The position numbers were made by a program, and so were the translations under genes. A model generated the notes under the pieces. It ran no database searches. It was not told the origin of the DNA and saw nothing but the letters and a program-made list of their open reading frames with translations. From positions 1-64,000 of the forward strand of contig JAJFKP010000057.1 in the NCBI GenBank assembly GCA_021773135.1: 64,000 nt of DNA, in the 5' to 3' direction. Origin of the DNA: Woeseiaceae bacterium (GTDB lineage Bacteria; Pseudomonadota; Gammaproteobacteria; Steroidobacterales; Woeseiaceae). This document shows, one piece after another, positions 18,902 to 28,230 of this stretch (position 1 is the first letter of the stretch; the number at the start of each line of letters is the position of its first letter).

Positions 18902-19834
18902 ATGTTGTTATCCCGCAGTGTTCACCAGTTTCCGTTTGACCGCGTTGCCTCAGGCAGCATCGCAACCATTGGCGCCTATGACGGACTGCATCTGGGGCAC
19001 CAGGAATTGCTTGGCAAAGTTCTACAGGTTGCACAGCAACGCAATTTGCCGTCGGTAGTAATGAGTTTTGAACCAACGCCGAGAGAGTTTTTTCAGTTCG
19101 AGCAGCCACCGGCGCGGCTGATGCGCTTTCGGGAAAAATTCGAAGCACTGTCAGCTACCGGGATCGACATCTTTTATTGCCCGCGATTTGACACCGCGAT
19201 GAGAAACATAGCAGCGGACACTTTTATCCGACAGATACTGATTCATGCGCTAAACATCGAGCACCTGGTCATTGGCGACGATTTTCGCTTCGCCGCGGAA
19301 CGATTCGGCGATTTAAAGATGCTGGAACGTGCAGGCAGCGCATTGGGTTTCTCGGTCGAACAGGTTTCCAGCGTGATTTGCAATGGCGAACGAGTCAGTA
19401 GCACCTCGATCAGGGAGGCGCTTTGGGAGGGTGAATTGACCCGCGCGAGCCAGCTACTGGGTCGAAATTACCGCATGTCCGGACGTGTCATCGTTGGCAA
19501 TCGAATCGGTCGAAGTCTCGGCTATCCTACGGCGAACGTAAATCTTAACCGGCGTCAAAGTCCGGTTATGGGTATATTTGCGGTACGTGTATCCGGCGCG
19601 GACTGGGGGCCGCTTGACGCGGTCGCCAGTGTTGGCACGCGGCCAACGTTTGCCGGGACCAAACCGCTTCTGGAAGTGCACGTTTTCGATTTCAATCGAG
19701 ACATTTACGGTGAGTATATTCACGTCGATTTTATCGCCCGATTGCGAAACGAGGAGAAGTTTGACGACGTCGCGCAACTCATTGAGCAGATGGACCGTGA
19801 CTCCGCTCGGGCGCGGGAAATACTTGCTGCCTGA
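18902..19834 (+). CDS. ribF: bifunctional riboflavin kinase/FAD synthetase
   Basis: A 310-residue enzyme making FMN and then FAD from riboflavin. The N-terminal nucleotidyltransferase domain has GAYDGLHLGHQ (variant of GNFDGVHLGHQ) and SFEPTPREFF; the ISSTxIR-type motif appears as VSSTSIREAL. The C-terminal flavokinase domain has GYPTANV (about 201-207). In Pseudomonas and E. coli ileS lies between ribF and lspA; here only 27 bp separate ribF from lspA. Confidence 0.96.
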   Translation: MLLSRSVHQFPFDRVASGSIATIGAYDGLHLGHQELLGKVLQVAQQRNLPSVVMSFEPTPREFFQFEQPPARLMRFREKFEALSATGIDIFYCPRFDTAMRNIAADTFIRQILIHALNIEHLVIGDDFRFAAERFGDLKMLERAGSALGFSVEQVSSVICNGERVSSTSIREALWEGELTRASQLLGRNYRMSGRVIVGNRIGRSLGYPTANVNLNRRQSPVMGIFAVRVSGADWGPLDAVASVGTRPTFAGTKPLLEVHVFDFNRDIYGEYIHVDFIARLRNEEKFDDVAQLIEQMDRDSARAREILAA

Positions 19835-19861
19835 TCGAACTACACAACTAAACAGGATTTA

Positions 19862-20398
19862 ATGTTGACAGAAGAAACTGAACAAAAGCCTGCCGGAAAC
19901 AATTCTTTTTATCTCTGGCTGACGCTGTCGGGAATCATCATTGCACTTGACCAGATGACCAAACTGGCAATTATCAAGTGGGTGCCACTCTACGATACGA
20001 TTCCCCTGAATTCGTTCGTCAATATTACACATCAGCGAAATACCGGCGCGGCATTCAGCCTGCTTGCAGATGCGCCCGGCTGGCAACGATGGTTTTTCAT
20101 AGCGCTGGCAATCGTGGTCAGCGTGTACCTGATCGTATGGCTCTGGCGGATTCGCCGCTCACGCCAGGTTTTTTTGAGCGCAGGACTGGCACTGGTGCTC
20201 GGCGGTGCCATAGGCAATGTCATTGACAGAATCTACCTTGGCAGCGTTGTTGATTTCATCCAGGTGTTGATCATGGGCTGGCCGTTTCCATCGTTTAATG
20301 TCGCCGATTCGGCAATTTCGGTTGGTGCCGCGTTCCTGATTATCGACACGTTGTTTTTTTCAGGCAGGGAAAAAACTCTAGACGCAAGCAGCACCTGA
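19862..20398 (+). CDS. lspA: lipoprotein signal peptidase II
   Basis: A 178-residue inner-membrane aspartyl protease that cleaves the signal peptide of diacylglyceryl-modified prolipoproteins. It has four predicted membrane helices. The conserved boxes are DQMTK, NTGAAFSLL, GGAIGNVIDR and FNVADSAI, with the catalytic aspartates in VVDFI and FNVAD. Several lipoproteins in this window would be its substrates. It converges on pilE, with a shared terminator between them. Confidence 0.97.
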   Translation: MLTEETEQKPAGNNSFYLWLTLSGIIIALDQMTKLAIIKWVPLYDTIPLNSFVNITHQRNTGAAFSLLADAPGWQRWFFIALAIVVSVYLIVWLWRIRRSRQVFLSAGLALVLGGAIGNVIDRIYLGSVVDFIQVLIMGWPFPSFNVADSAISVGAAFLIIDTLFFSGREKTLDASST

Positions 20399-20535
20399 AG
20401 TCGATGCCACGAGCAACCAGGCAAATCTGTTTGATTCTGAAAAAATATCCCTACTGACGTTGCTCTTTGGTGAACATCAAAATTGTCACCCATTGTTGTG
20501 ATGATTTCGCGCCTTAGACGCATTTCGATCACAAT

Positions 20536-20568
20536 CCAAAAAAGCCGATCTGAAGTGACCGGCTTTTC
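20536..20568. terminator. bidirectional terminator between lspA and pilE
   Basis: AAAAGCCG (540-547) pairs with CGGCTTTT (560-567), flanked by an A-run on the left and a T-run on the right, so it can terminate both convergent transcripts. It lies 140 bp after lspA and 23 bp after the pilE stop. Confidence 0.8.
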
Positions 20569-20589
20569 GAAACCTGAACGAGTTTGAAT

Positions 20590-21009
20590 CTATCGGCGGG
20601 TATTCGTCCAGCAGTCAGTGGCCGGTGACGAACCTTTTATGCCGGAACCGTTGATAGTGAAAACATCACATTTTGTAGATTCGACGTCGCCAGGTTGATA
20701 GTTGGCATCCGCGACGAAGGTATTGGCATCGGCCGACACGATACGAATAATGTAAGTGCCCGTATCCGACGGCACATTGTTGACGCCGTTAAAGCCGAGA
20801 TTATTCATGTTCGTTGTGTAGGTGTTGTTCTGCAGATACCAGCGCTCCTGCAACGTCGCAATTTTCAATAATGCCGCCATGGCTTCGTTGCGTTTTGCCT
20901 TGGCGATATATTGCCGGTAACTTGGATAAGCAATTGCCGCCAGTATGCTGATGATGACCACCACGATCATCATCTCAACCAACGTCACCCCCTGCAATTT
21001 CCTGCGCAT
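20590..21009 (-). CDS. pilE: type IV pilin-like minor pilin PilE
   Basis: About 140 residues from the ATG opening MRRKLQGVTLVEMM; a start eight codons upstream would only lengthen the leader. The prepilin site is G/VTLVE, with the fifth-position glutamate and a hydrophobic helix (VVIISILAAIAYPSY) for membrane insertion and pilus packing. Two cysteines near the C-terminus (CDVF, CWTN) may form the D-region disulfide. It is the last gene of the minor-pilin cluster, 30 bp after pilY1, as pilE in Pseudomonas follows pilY1/pilY2. It is likely a minor pilin of the priming complex rather than the major subunit. Confidence 0.9.
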   Translation of the reverse strand: MRRKLQGVTLVEMMIVVVIISILAAIAYPSYRQYIAKAKRNEAMAALLKIATLQERWYLQNNTYTTNMNNLGFNGVNNVPSDTGTYIIRIVSADANTFVADANYQPGDVESTKCDVFTINGSGIKGSSPATDCWTNTRR

Positions 21010-21039
21010 GATTGAATTCCTGCAAGCGGCCATGAGCGA

Positions 21040-24000
21040 CTACTGAACGCCGTCCTGAGTCCAAAGCGTACGTACCGGGTTGTTCACAAAGCCCGGGTTA
21101 AAACATTCCACACCTACGCAACCGATAGGCGGCGGTGAGCAGGCCGCGCCGGTGCAGGTAGCAGTATCCGCGCTCGGAAAAATGATCACGGGGCTGGGTG
21201 CGATGCCGATTTGTTGCAGGGTGCTTTGGCGCGCGGCATCCGCAGCACTGGGTGCCAGGGAATCCAGGTTGTTGACAACAGGATCGCCGTTTTCAACTTT
21301 CACGCGATACAAAAAATTTGTGCCGGCTCCGGCGGCACAGGCGTTTGACAGATTGATGTCCGGGGAAAAGGCGACAAAAAAGACAGAGTCATCAAACGTC
21401 AGCGAATCAGACAAGACTTTCTGATTGGGTGGTAATGTAAACATCCAGCCTTTTTCCGTTGCCGTCAGCACAGTTCGAACTTTGCCGGTTACATCAATAA
21501 GGTTGTTTTCCCTGATGATCGGCAATGCGTTGTACTCGGTTTGAGACAACTGTGTGAAGACTTTGTCGTCCCGAAGTGAATAAAAGCGATCATTATTGAT
21601 GTTGTCCAGCGGATGCGCGCGATAGCCAGAACCGATACTGATTGCCAGAAACCTGTTGCTGAGAATGTTGCTCTTGAAAAGCGAAACGTCGGGCGCTGTG
21701 TAAAAGCGCCGGGTGTCCTGCAAAGTCGGCGTGCCGGTCATGCCTTCCGCACCGAGTTGAGCGATGACGCCGCCGGTAACGAAATCGACCCCGGTGACTC
21801 CGTTGTATATATCGAAACGCAAAATCTGTCCGCCCAGGTCGGCGGCGTACATACGATCAGCAAATCCGTCGCCGGACATATCGATGACGCGAACTTCACC
21901 TGGAATCGCCCGATTCATGCCTGCTATCGACCGGTTGCCTGGTCCCGCGTTCTTGGCTGCGCGCCACAGTTCGGCGCCAGTTTCCAGGTCAAGCATGATG
22001 ATGGCAGCGCCGACGGAGTCGTCGACGACCGGGTGGCTATTGGTATCGTGGGTTGGATCATAGCCACCGCCGATGACAACTACTGCCTTGTTGGCGCTCA
22101 CGCCCGGTGCGTCGATCTTTGCGACAACCGGTGTAGACCAGCTCTGTCCCAGTCCTGTCGGGCTCGCAGTCCACAGCATTTTCGGCTGATTCTTGTTGGT
22201 TACATCGAGCGCGTAGTAGGTGCTGCCGCCGCGCCGCATCCCAAAAATAATGCGTACAAAGTCATTGCTGCCATCGATAATGCCATTTTTGTTCGCATCG
22301 AAAACGACCGGAACGATATTGCCGTCCAGACCGTAGTTTTTGTATTTCGAGTCCGGATCGAAGAAAAGCCGCGTCATGTTAGGCAGCAGTTCCATTGGCA
22401 CAAAGGACCAAAGTTCGTCACCGGTTTTGCCGTCAATTGCGTGCAGATAACCATCATTAGTCGCGGTGAAAACAACAACGTCGGGACTGGCGGCTGTTCC
22501 GCCGTATACGACGGATGCCGGCTGTGAGTGGAGTGGGTCACCCATAGCATCTGATGCCCAGCGTGTTTCCGTCGTATTTGAGTCGTTGTCCGTATCACGT
22601 ATATCGACGCCACGCATCCAGTCAATCAGCTGCGCTCTTGTCGGCTCACCCGTCGTGCCGGTCAAACCGAAATCGGCCGCAGCCAATCTCGTGTTCGTCG
22701 CGACGATTGCATTGCCTGTCGAGGAAAGATTGAGGTCCGTTCCGTTGTAGGTAAACAGTTTTCGGGATGCCGGCGACGGCAGCCGCGACGCCGCGCCTCC
22801 CTTTACAACGTCGTTACCGTCAACGTTAGCGCTCCAGAAACTCTGTGCGTTCGTTTCGAAAAAGCCGCTGGCCGAGTTGACCGCATCGTTCATGCGCTGG
22901 TCAGTAATGGTCGGATTGATAATCTCATTGCCATTGGCATCCAGAACGGGATTGCCCGCCGCATCCACTTCCACGCGATTGGTGATCGTGTACTTCTTCA
23001 GGTTGCCCGGCCAATGAACCTTGTTCTTGACGCCGAACATGCTCAGGTAGATATCGTTCAGATTTTGTGTGCGATTGAATGTATTGACAGAAACAGCGGG
23101 AGCAGAGAAAGCCAGTGACTTGTCCGTGACATCGTTGACAATTTCGAGCAGTGCTACCGTGAGCGACTGCACATCATCCGCAAGGAAATACCTGCCGCCG
23201 GATTTTGCAGCCGTATCTTTCAGGATAGGAATGTCGCTGGCAAAACCAATCGTGTGCGTCGTGACATTCTGGATCTCCGGCTTGGTTGGGTCCGTGTCAT
23301 GGAGCTTCAGGTACAGCCCGATTTCATCGAGGCAGTCTCCGTCTTCGCTGCCAACACATGATGCGCTGCCGGTCAACGATGCAAAATCCGGTAACGTCGG
23401 GACCAGGGTCCGTTCTTCCTCATTGTCGTTCGGTTTGCCGTCCGACAGCAATACGTTGTAGTTTTTGGCGCATGAGTCAAGAATTGGAGACCGATAGATC
23501 TCCGGTCCCGTCGTGGACATCAGGGCATTGGGGTCAGTCGGATATTCATTGATTCTTTCGCCAAACTCGGCGGCCAGTCCGTCCCAATACAATGCAGCCT
23601 CATACAGAACCTCAGACAAAGGCGTTTGCCCGTCATGATCCAGCGCATTGACTTTGCTGACGATGCTCGACCGGTTGGTGTTGAGGTCTGAAACAGCGTG
23701 AATAATTGGTCCGCCATCGCTGTCGTTGAATCGCATCAGGCCAACGTTGACGTCTTCGATCGAATTCAATACGGTCGTTGTGACCTTGCGAACAATATCC
23801 AGGCGCTCGAGATTGACAAGCTGCGGATTGGACTTCCAGTTCAGCCAGTTGCCGTCGTACACCGTGTACTCGACGTTACGTGGCGCGCTGCCCCAGGATA
23901 GTTCGATTGTCGAGTCACTGACCCAGGCGTTCGATGCAGACGAATTAAACCAAGCGTAGGCAGAGGCATACACGTCCCCGGCGGTGCCATCGCCGTGTTC

Positions 24001-24489
24001 GCCGCTATCGTTCTGGCATTCAACCCAACTTGTCTCGTCACCCTGCGCGAGTTCTTGCCACCAATAGATAGTGCCGATCGCGAATGTTGAGCTGCGCCAT
24101 TGCACCATCGTGTTGGAATAATTGCCGATGCCGTTCAGGCGTCGCGACGCGGCTTCGCATTTGAACGCAGTTTTGTCGATAACCTGGGTATCCAGTCCGG
24201 GACCCGCGCACACCGGGACGACATCGACATCGGTCCAGTAAAGCTTGTTCGGATCGCACAAACCGGTATTGTAGGTCTGACTGGGGTCATAGGGTTTCGC
24301 CGTTTCCTCCAATGAGTCCATGCTGCCCGAGGTGTCGAGGATAAACAGGATGTTCGGCTTCGGTTGCATGGCCGAGCTTGGATTCACCAGCAGCAATTCC
24401 GTGTCGTCGGCCCAGACCGGTGCGCCTGCTGCAATTGCGCAGGCACTGGCGGCGGTCATCCACCCCAGTTTGTTCTTGCGGCTTCGCAT
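21040..24489 (-). CDS. pilY1: type IV pilus tip adhesin/biogenesis factor PilY1
   Basis: About 1149 residues. The ATG at 24489 is chosen because a GGGGA ribosome-binding site precedes it and it opens a normal signal peptide (MRSRKNKLGW, cleavage after VWA). A GTG at 24528 overlaps the previous stop and is an alternative. The N-terminal half holds a von Willebrand A-like domain with MIDAS motif DTSGSM. The C-terminal half is the PilY1 beta-propeller, with a calcium-loop-like DANKNGIIDGSND and SGDGFADRMYAADLGG. PilY1 sits at the pilus tip with the minor pilins and controls extension/retraction, adhesion and surface sensing. In Pseudomonas surface sensing feeds c-di-GMP signalling, which fits the many c-di-GMP enzymes here. 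Confidence 0.94.
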   Translation of the reverse strand: MRSRKNKLGWMTAASACAIAAGAPVWADDTELLLVNPSSAMQPKPNILFILDTSGSMDSLEETAKPYDPSQTYNTGLCDPNKLYWTDVDVVPVCAGPGLDTQVIDKTAFKCEAASRRLNGIGNYSNTMVQWRSSTFAIGTIYWWQELAQGDETSWVECQNDSGEHGDGTAGDVYASAYAWFNSSASNAWVSDSTIELSWGSAPRNVEYTVYDGNWLNWKSNPQLVNLERLDIVRKVTTTVLNSIEDVNVGLMRFNDSDGGPIIHAVSDLNTNRSSIVSKVNALDHDGQTPLSEVLYEAALYWDGLAAEFGERINEYPTDPNALMSTTGPEIYRSPILDSCAKNYNVLLSDGKPNDNEEERTLVPTLPDFASLTGSASCVGSEDGDCLDEIGLYLKLHDTDPTKPEIQNVTTHTIGFASDIPILKDTAAKSGGRYFLADDVQSLTVALLEIVNDVTDKSLAFSAPAVSVNTFNRTQNLNDIYLSMFGVKNKVHWPGNLKKYTITNRVEVDAAGNPVLDANGNEIINPTITDQRMNDAVNSASGFFETNAQSFWSANVDGNDVVKGGAASRLPSPASRKLFTYNGTDLNLSSTGNAIVATNTRLAAADFGLTGTTGEPTRAQLIDWMRGVDIRDTDNDSNTTETRWASDAMGDPLHSQPASVVYGGTAASPDVVVFTATNDGYLHAIDGKTGDELWSFVPMELLPNMTRLFFDPDSKYKNYGLDGNIVPVVFDANKNGIIDGSNDFVRIIFGMRRGGSTYYALDVTNKNQPKMLWTASPTGLGQSWSTPVVAKIDAPGVSANKAVVVIGGGYDPTHDTNSHPVVDDSVGAAIIMLDLETGAELWRAAKNAGPGNRSIAGMNRAIPGEVRVIDMSGDGFADRMYAADLGGQILRFDIYNGVTGVDFVTGGVIAQLGAEGMTGTPTLQDTRRFYTAPDVSLFKSNILSNRFLAISIGSGYRAHPLDNINNDRFYSLRDDKVFTQLSQTEYNALPIIRENNLIDVTGKVRTVLTATEKGWMFTLPPNQKVLSDSLTFDDSVFFVAFSPDINLSNACAAGAGTNFLYRVKVENGDPVVNNLDSLAPSAADAARQSTLQQIGIAPSPVIIFPSADTATCTGAACSPPPIGCVGVECFNPGFVNNPVRTLWTQDGVQ

Positions 24490-24524
24490 TGTTTTTTCCC
24501 CAAGACGATCTTGCGCGACGTCTT

Positions 24525-24869
24525 TCACAACTTGATTGAAACTTTGGTTACGGTGTTGGTTTCCAGGTGTTGAACGACGGTCAGATAGTATTCACTTCGA
24601 TCGCTGACGCTGGTCACCTGTTTGCGAAATTCCTGTAACGTGACAGGTTGTTTGTTGATGACGTACAACGTATTCGGGGTCAGTCTCGAACTGAACGCTT
24701 TGCATTCCGGGCAGCCGCGAAAAGTCAGTGTGCCGTTTTGCGTGACGGGCACGACAAATTCGGTCAGGGGAACCTCGTGCGCGAGTTCGATCGTTCTGAA
24801 CTGCGCAGCAGCGGCAACGCTAATCAGAATGAGCAGCACTGCTGCTGCGATCGGTGTTCGAGTCTGCAT
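24525..24869 (-). CDS. small exported protein of the pilus cluster (possible PilY2 counterpart)
   Basis: 114 residues with a signal peptide (about 1-22) and no other membrane segment. The mature part is mostly beta/loop with a CPEC pair (C53, C56) that could form a disulfide or bind metal, and a 'TLYVINKQPVTLQEF' stretch. I do not recognise a named family. Its size is close to Pseudomonas PilY2 (about 115 residues), but it lies between pilX and pilY1 rather than after pilY1. The stop overlaps a possible GTG start of pilY1, so the two are probably co-translated. A role as a periplasmic partner of PilY1 is inferred from position only. Confidence 0.75.
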   Translation of the reverse strand: MQTRTPIAAAVLLILISVAAAAQFRTIELAHEVPLTEFVVPVTQNGTLTFRGCPECKAFSSRLTPNTLYVINKQPVTLQEFRKQVTSVSDRSEYYLTVVQHLETNTVTKVSIKL

Positions 24870-24910
24870 TGAAACTACTCCGTACTATCAATAGAAAAGG
24901 CTGTCAGCTA

Positions 24911-25384
24911 CTACAGCGATGGTTGTTCCGGGCCGACAACATAAAATGCCTGTGTATGAACTGCCGATGCATCGCGGTCTGTCGCGGCCCCTGAGACCCC
25001 GGCTCGTTTCGATTCCGCACTGGCGGTCGCTATAAAGTGGTAGGCCGATATGCCGCTGCCAACACCCAGGCTGAACGCGCGGTCGGGCACCAGCGTCGCG
25101 TCCTCGAAATTTATGGTCGAGGACACCTTGTCATTGGCATTGACGTCCTGTGACAGTGTCACCGTGCCGGTTGTACTAAATATGCCGCGAGAAATTGCCT
25201 GCTCCAGACCGGTCTCCGCAGCCTGGAATGCATTCTCGTAATTCTGGTTATTCCGCGCCATTGCCAGTTCAGTTGTTGCAGTGTTCATGCCCGAAACAGC
25301 AAGCACCGTAACCACGACCAGCAGAACGAGCCCGACAATCAGTGCCGCACCGTTTTGATTTTCTATCAATTTGAATTTTCTCAT
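24911..25384 (-). CDS. pilX: minor pilin PilX
   Basis: 157 residues with a PilX N-terminus: short basic leader MRKFKLIENQNG, then AALIVGLVLLVVVTVLAV, and the NQNYENAFQAAETGLEQA segment typical of PilX/GspK-like N-terminal helices. The usual Glu5 is absent, as in many PilX proteins. It packs with PilV, PilW, FimU and PilE to prime pilus assembly and recruit PilY1. It lies 26 bp after pilW. Confidence 0.88.
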   Translation of the reverse strand: MRKFKLIENQNGAALIVGLVLLVVVTVLAVSGMNTATTELAMARNNQNYENAFQAAETGLEQAISRGIFSTTGTVTLSQDVNANDKVSSTINFEDATLVPDRAFSLGVGSGISAYHFIATASAESKRAGVSGAATDRDASAVHTQAFYVVGPEQPSL

Positions 25385-25410
25385 CGTGGTTCTTTGCCTT
25401 AATGTCGCAG

Positions 25411-26412
25411 CTATGTCCTGGCGTTTCTCAGCAGGATCGTTTTTGATACCTGCATACGGCGAAACGAGTCGTTAAAAGTGCCCAGGTTCACTCCGGCTGG
25501 ACTGTACGTATTGTTATCCACCAGGCCGGCTTCCCTGCTGACACCGCGAATGATCATCCAAAGTCGCGCAGTGATGACCCTGGAGCCCGGAATGAAGCCG
25601 ACCGCACCCGGAGTGATGATTGCGTCACCGGGGTTCACGTAACGATCCACCGCGTTGTCTTCGTCGACATCAACTCCGAGCTGCATCTGAATGTTTTCCA
25701 CGCCAGGGGCAATCTCCTGGTCGACAATCGTTGGCGTGCCACCAACCGACGTGAGTGTTTTGCGGCGTAAGGTCGGTACACCCGGAATTAACGCTGAGCT
25801 CTCAGCCACGTAATAAGAATTAACCATCAGGTCGTGCGTTTCTGAATCGGCGGCACTGAATCCGCCCGGTACTGTACTGCTGTTGAACAGCTGGCCCTGA
25901 ATGCGCGTGCTTTGAATCTGCAAGCGACCCGCCTGCGGCGCGGTGGGTGCCACCGTCGCGCGTCGCACTGTAATCGTGTCAGAATTGGTTTGCGCGGTTT
26001 CCGCGCCACCCGGTCCCGGCCCGCAGGCCAGTGAATAACTGTCGTTGTCGCCGTCAACCGGGCGTAGCAGATCAAGTGCCCAGGCAGCACCGCAGGCAGT
26101 CGGAACATCAGCCAGTGACATCGGATTGGCATTGGCCAGCGTCGCGCTGCCTTCAATCGCGAGACTGCGACTGTGCAGGCCCCAGTTGCTGGCCATCCGC
26201 AGGTCAGATTCGATGGTATCCATTGCGAATTGCGCGGTTTCCTGAACACGGGCAATGGACTCATTGATAACAAATGCCTGCCGACTCTGGTTGTAGATTT
26301 GCACTGCGCCGACCATCAGGAATGAACCGATGGCAAGTGCAACCATCAGCTCAATCAGTGTCATACCCGACTGTTGCGTTGTCGAACAATTGCCTGAAGT
26401 AAGGTTTGTCAT
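25411..26412 (-). CDS. pilW: minor pilin PilW
   Basis: 333 residues; prepilin motif SGMTLIELMVALAIGSF near residue 16 with Glu5 present, followed by a large globular domain containing QETAQFAMDTIESDLRMA, a hallmark of PilW. Length and position between pilV and pilX agree with the family. The pilV stop lies 5 bp upstream, so the two are tightly linked. Confidence 0.9.
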   Translation of the reverse strand: MTNLTSGNCSTTQQSGMTLIELMVALAIGSFLMVGAVQIYNQSRQAFVINESIARVQETAQFAMDTIESDLRMASNWGLHSRSLAIEGSATLANANPMSLADVPTACGAAWALDLLRPVDGDNDSYSLACGPGPGGAETAQTNSDTITVRRATVAPTAPQAGRLQIQSTRIQGQLFNSSTVPGGFSAADSETHDLMVNSYYVAESSALIPGVPTLRRKTLTSVGGTPTIVDQEIAPGVENIQMQLGVDVDEDNAVDRYVNPGDAIITPGAVGFIPGSRVITARLWMIIRGVSREAGLVDNNTYSPAGVNLGTFNDSFRRMQVSKTILLRNART

Positions 26413-26417
26413 CGCGT

Positions 26418-26888
26418 TTAGATTCCAAGTACCGGAATGGTGATCGAATAACTGGGATTCGGAGATTCACCCGGTTCCGTCCACGAAACCGTGATTTGAT
26501 AGGTCGGTGGCGCAACCCCGTTGTTAAATACAACAGCCACGTTGCCATTGGGCATAGTGTCCCGTGCCTGTTGGTTCCACAGGTAAATGTCGTTTGCGGC
26601 CATCTCATCGCGACTGCAATTGGTCGCAGCAGCAACGCACGCGCTCGGCGAGCCTGTGTCGGCCAGGGCGTAGGACGCTGCTGCGCGCGGGTTAGCGCGA
26701 ATACGGTCAGCAACGTCACCGGCAAGCGTGACAGCATTGTGACGCAGTATCGACGTGCGTCCCGCCTGCATGCTGGTTACATACAGACCGGCGATGCCAA
26801 GCATGCCAACTGACAGGATGACCATCGCTATAAGAACTTCGATGAGTGTAAATCCGCCTGCTGTTTCTGCTTGTTTTTTGATTCGCAT
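26418..26888 (-). CDS. pilV: minor pilin PilV
   Basis: 156 residues from the ATG opening MRIKKQAETAGGFTLIEVL. The reading frame is open 50 codons further upstream, but that part overlaps the preceding pilin gene and lacks a leader-like sequence. Prepilin cleavage is expected at GG/FTLIE. The helix is followed by GMLGIAGLYVTSMQAGR, typical of PilV. C-terminal cysteines (ACVAAATNC) may form a disulfide. Confidence 0.9.
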   Translation of the reverse strand: MRIKKQAETAGGFTLIEVLIAMVILSVGMLGIAGLYVTSMQAGRTSILRHNAVTLAGDVADRIRANPRAAASYALADTGSPSACVAAATNCSRDEMAANDIYLWNQQARDTMPNGNVAVVFNNGVAPPTYQITVSWTEPGESPNPSYSITIPVLGI

Positions 26889-26904
26889 GATGGCTATTCC
26901 GGAT

Positions 26905-27498
26905 TTAGGGGCAGACACCGCCAGCGGCCTGAATGACCTCGTGATCGCTAATGATGGTTGCCCGCCCAAGAGCTGTTGCAACCATCCGGCGAGCGGTAGC
27001 ACGACCCCCGGGGGCAACATCGATGCCACGGCCGTCACATATCATCGCGGTCGACAGGGCAGGGGTCAGTCCGACATCTCCGCGACCGAGGCCGGTCCCG
27101 GCAAACGAGAAATAGGTAGCGCCACCGTTCGTTGTGACGTTAACGCCAGAGGCGACAGGCGGATAGGCCCTGATGATGTTTTCCCCCGCACCCGAGCGAT
27201 TCAGGTCGCCGTCGATATCCACGAAGACAATCCATCCGTCATTAAAACTGCCGCCGCAGTTAGCCGTCGCGGCCAGCGGATTCGTGCTCGCACAAATCGT
27301 GATGTTGTTTTTTGAGCGGGCCGCTTCGGACCGCGCCATCTGGAAACTGCCCAGAAAATCATTGGATGTGCTGGCGAGCCGGCTGTTTTGCGTGAACTCC
27401 GCGAAATTGGGAATGCCAAAACTCAGAATAATGCCGACGATGACCATCGCAATCAGCAATTCATAGAGCGTAAAGCCGGATTCTCGTCTGCTAAGCAT
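26905..27498 (-). CDS. GspH/FimT-family minor pilin (FimU/FimT-like)
   Basis: 197 residues from the ATG opening MLSRRESGFTLYELL, 16 codons inside the open frame, because this gives a normal prepilin leader. GFTLYELLIAM is the class III cleavage and helix region. The globular part (FLGSFQMARSEAARSKNNITIC, then NDGWIVFVDIDGD) is the GspH/FimT fold. By position just before pilV it is the likely FimU. It starts the fimU-V-W-X-orf-Y1-E run, each gap under 45 bp. Confidence 0.88.
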   Translation of the reverse strand: MLSRRESGFTLYELLIAMVIVGIILSFGIPNFAEFTQNSRLASTSNDFLGSFQMARSEAARSKNNITICASTNPLAATANCGGSFNDGWIVFVDIDGDLNRSGAGENIIRAYPPVASGVNVTTNGGATYFSFAGTGLGRGDVGLTPALSTAMICDGRGIDVAPGGRATARRMVATALGRATIISDHEVIQAAGGVCP

Positions 27499-27595
27499 CC
27501 AGCCAATATACAGGCGAGCAAATCCCACCTTATATCTATCCGACAAGCGGCGTTCTGCTCCGGACCAGCGGTCGAATTCGCATGCCTTACTTTAC

Positions 27596-28135
27596 TTAAT
27601 CTGCGCACTTGTAACCCTTGCCGCGGCCGTTTTTGTAGGCGACCCGCGGACGGCCTGTATAGCTAATAATGAGAGCCCGTGCGGTCCCGCGGCCCGCCGG
27701 GTCGCAAAAAATGACCGTGCCGTTGGTGGCTCGCAGCGCGGTCGAGCGCAGCGAAAAGCTGCGCCTGTTTGCCATAATCCGGACCGACCCGCTGGTTTGA
27801 TAGCGCTTCAAAACGGGCTCGTTCTGATCACGGACAGCTGGCCAGTCGCGGTCAAGATTGACGAACATCATCCAGCCCCCGGACCAGTCTGAACCGGACG
27901 CACAGGTGTCTCCGTCAAAAGTAGGGCACAGGCTGACGACGCGTCGCCTGACGACAGACTCTTTCCGGGCCAGGTGTACAGCGTGAAAAAGGGCGTTAGT
28001 CTGCGACATAAGTCGCTGATTAACAATGATATTACCGAATGATGGTACGCCCAGCGTGAGGACAATCGTCAGCAGCCCGAGCGTCATTATTAGCTCGAGA
28101 AGACTGTAGCCGCAGTGTGTATGCCGCTTGCGCAT
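27596..28135 (-). CDS. second GspH/FimT-family minor pilin
   Basis: 179 residues from the ATG opening MRKRHTHCGYSLLELI; the frame is open 24 codons upstream but without leader character. The cleavage site is CGYSLLE, with Glu5 retained. The remainder (HAVHLARKESVVRRR, SGGWMMFVNLDRD) matches the GspH/FimT domain. It lies 97 bp upstream of the FimU-like gene and is divergent from the Irr-like regulator. It may correspond to FimT. Confidence 0.85.
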   Translation of the reverse strand: MRKRHTHCGYSLLELIMTLGLLTIVLTLGVPSFGNIIVNQRLMSQTNALFHAVHLARKESVVRRRVVSLCPTFDGDTCASGSDWSGGWMMFVNLDRDWPAVRDQNEPVLKRYQTSGSVRIMANRRSFSLRSTALRATNGTVIFCDPAGRGTARALIISYTGRPRVAYKNGRGKGYKCAD

Positions 28136-28230
28136 GGAGAACCTCCCTGTCCACAAGCACAAGATTAGGGGTTTCCCGCGGGTGGGGTTGCCGCCATAAA
28201 TCGGCAAAACCTGCAGTTTGAGCTATTCAA

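Noticed and set aside
26889-27038. N-terminal extension of pilV by 50 codons
   Set aside because: It overlaps the preceding pilin gene and would put the prepilin motif far from the N-terminus.
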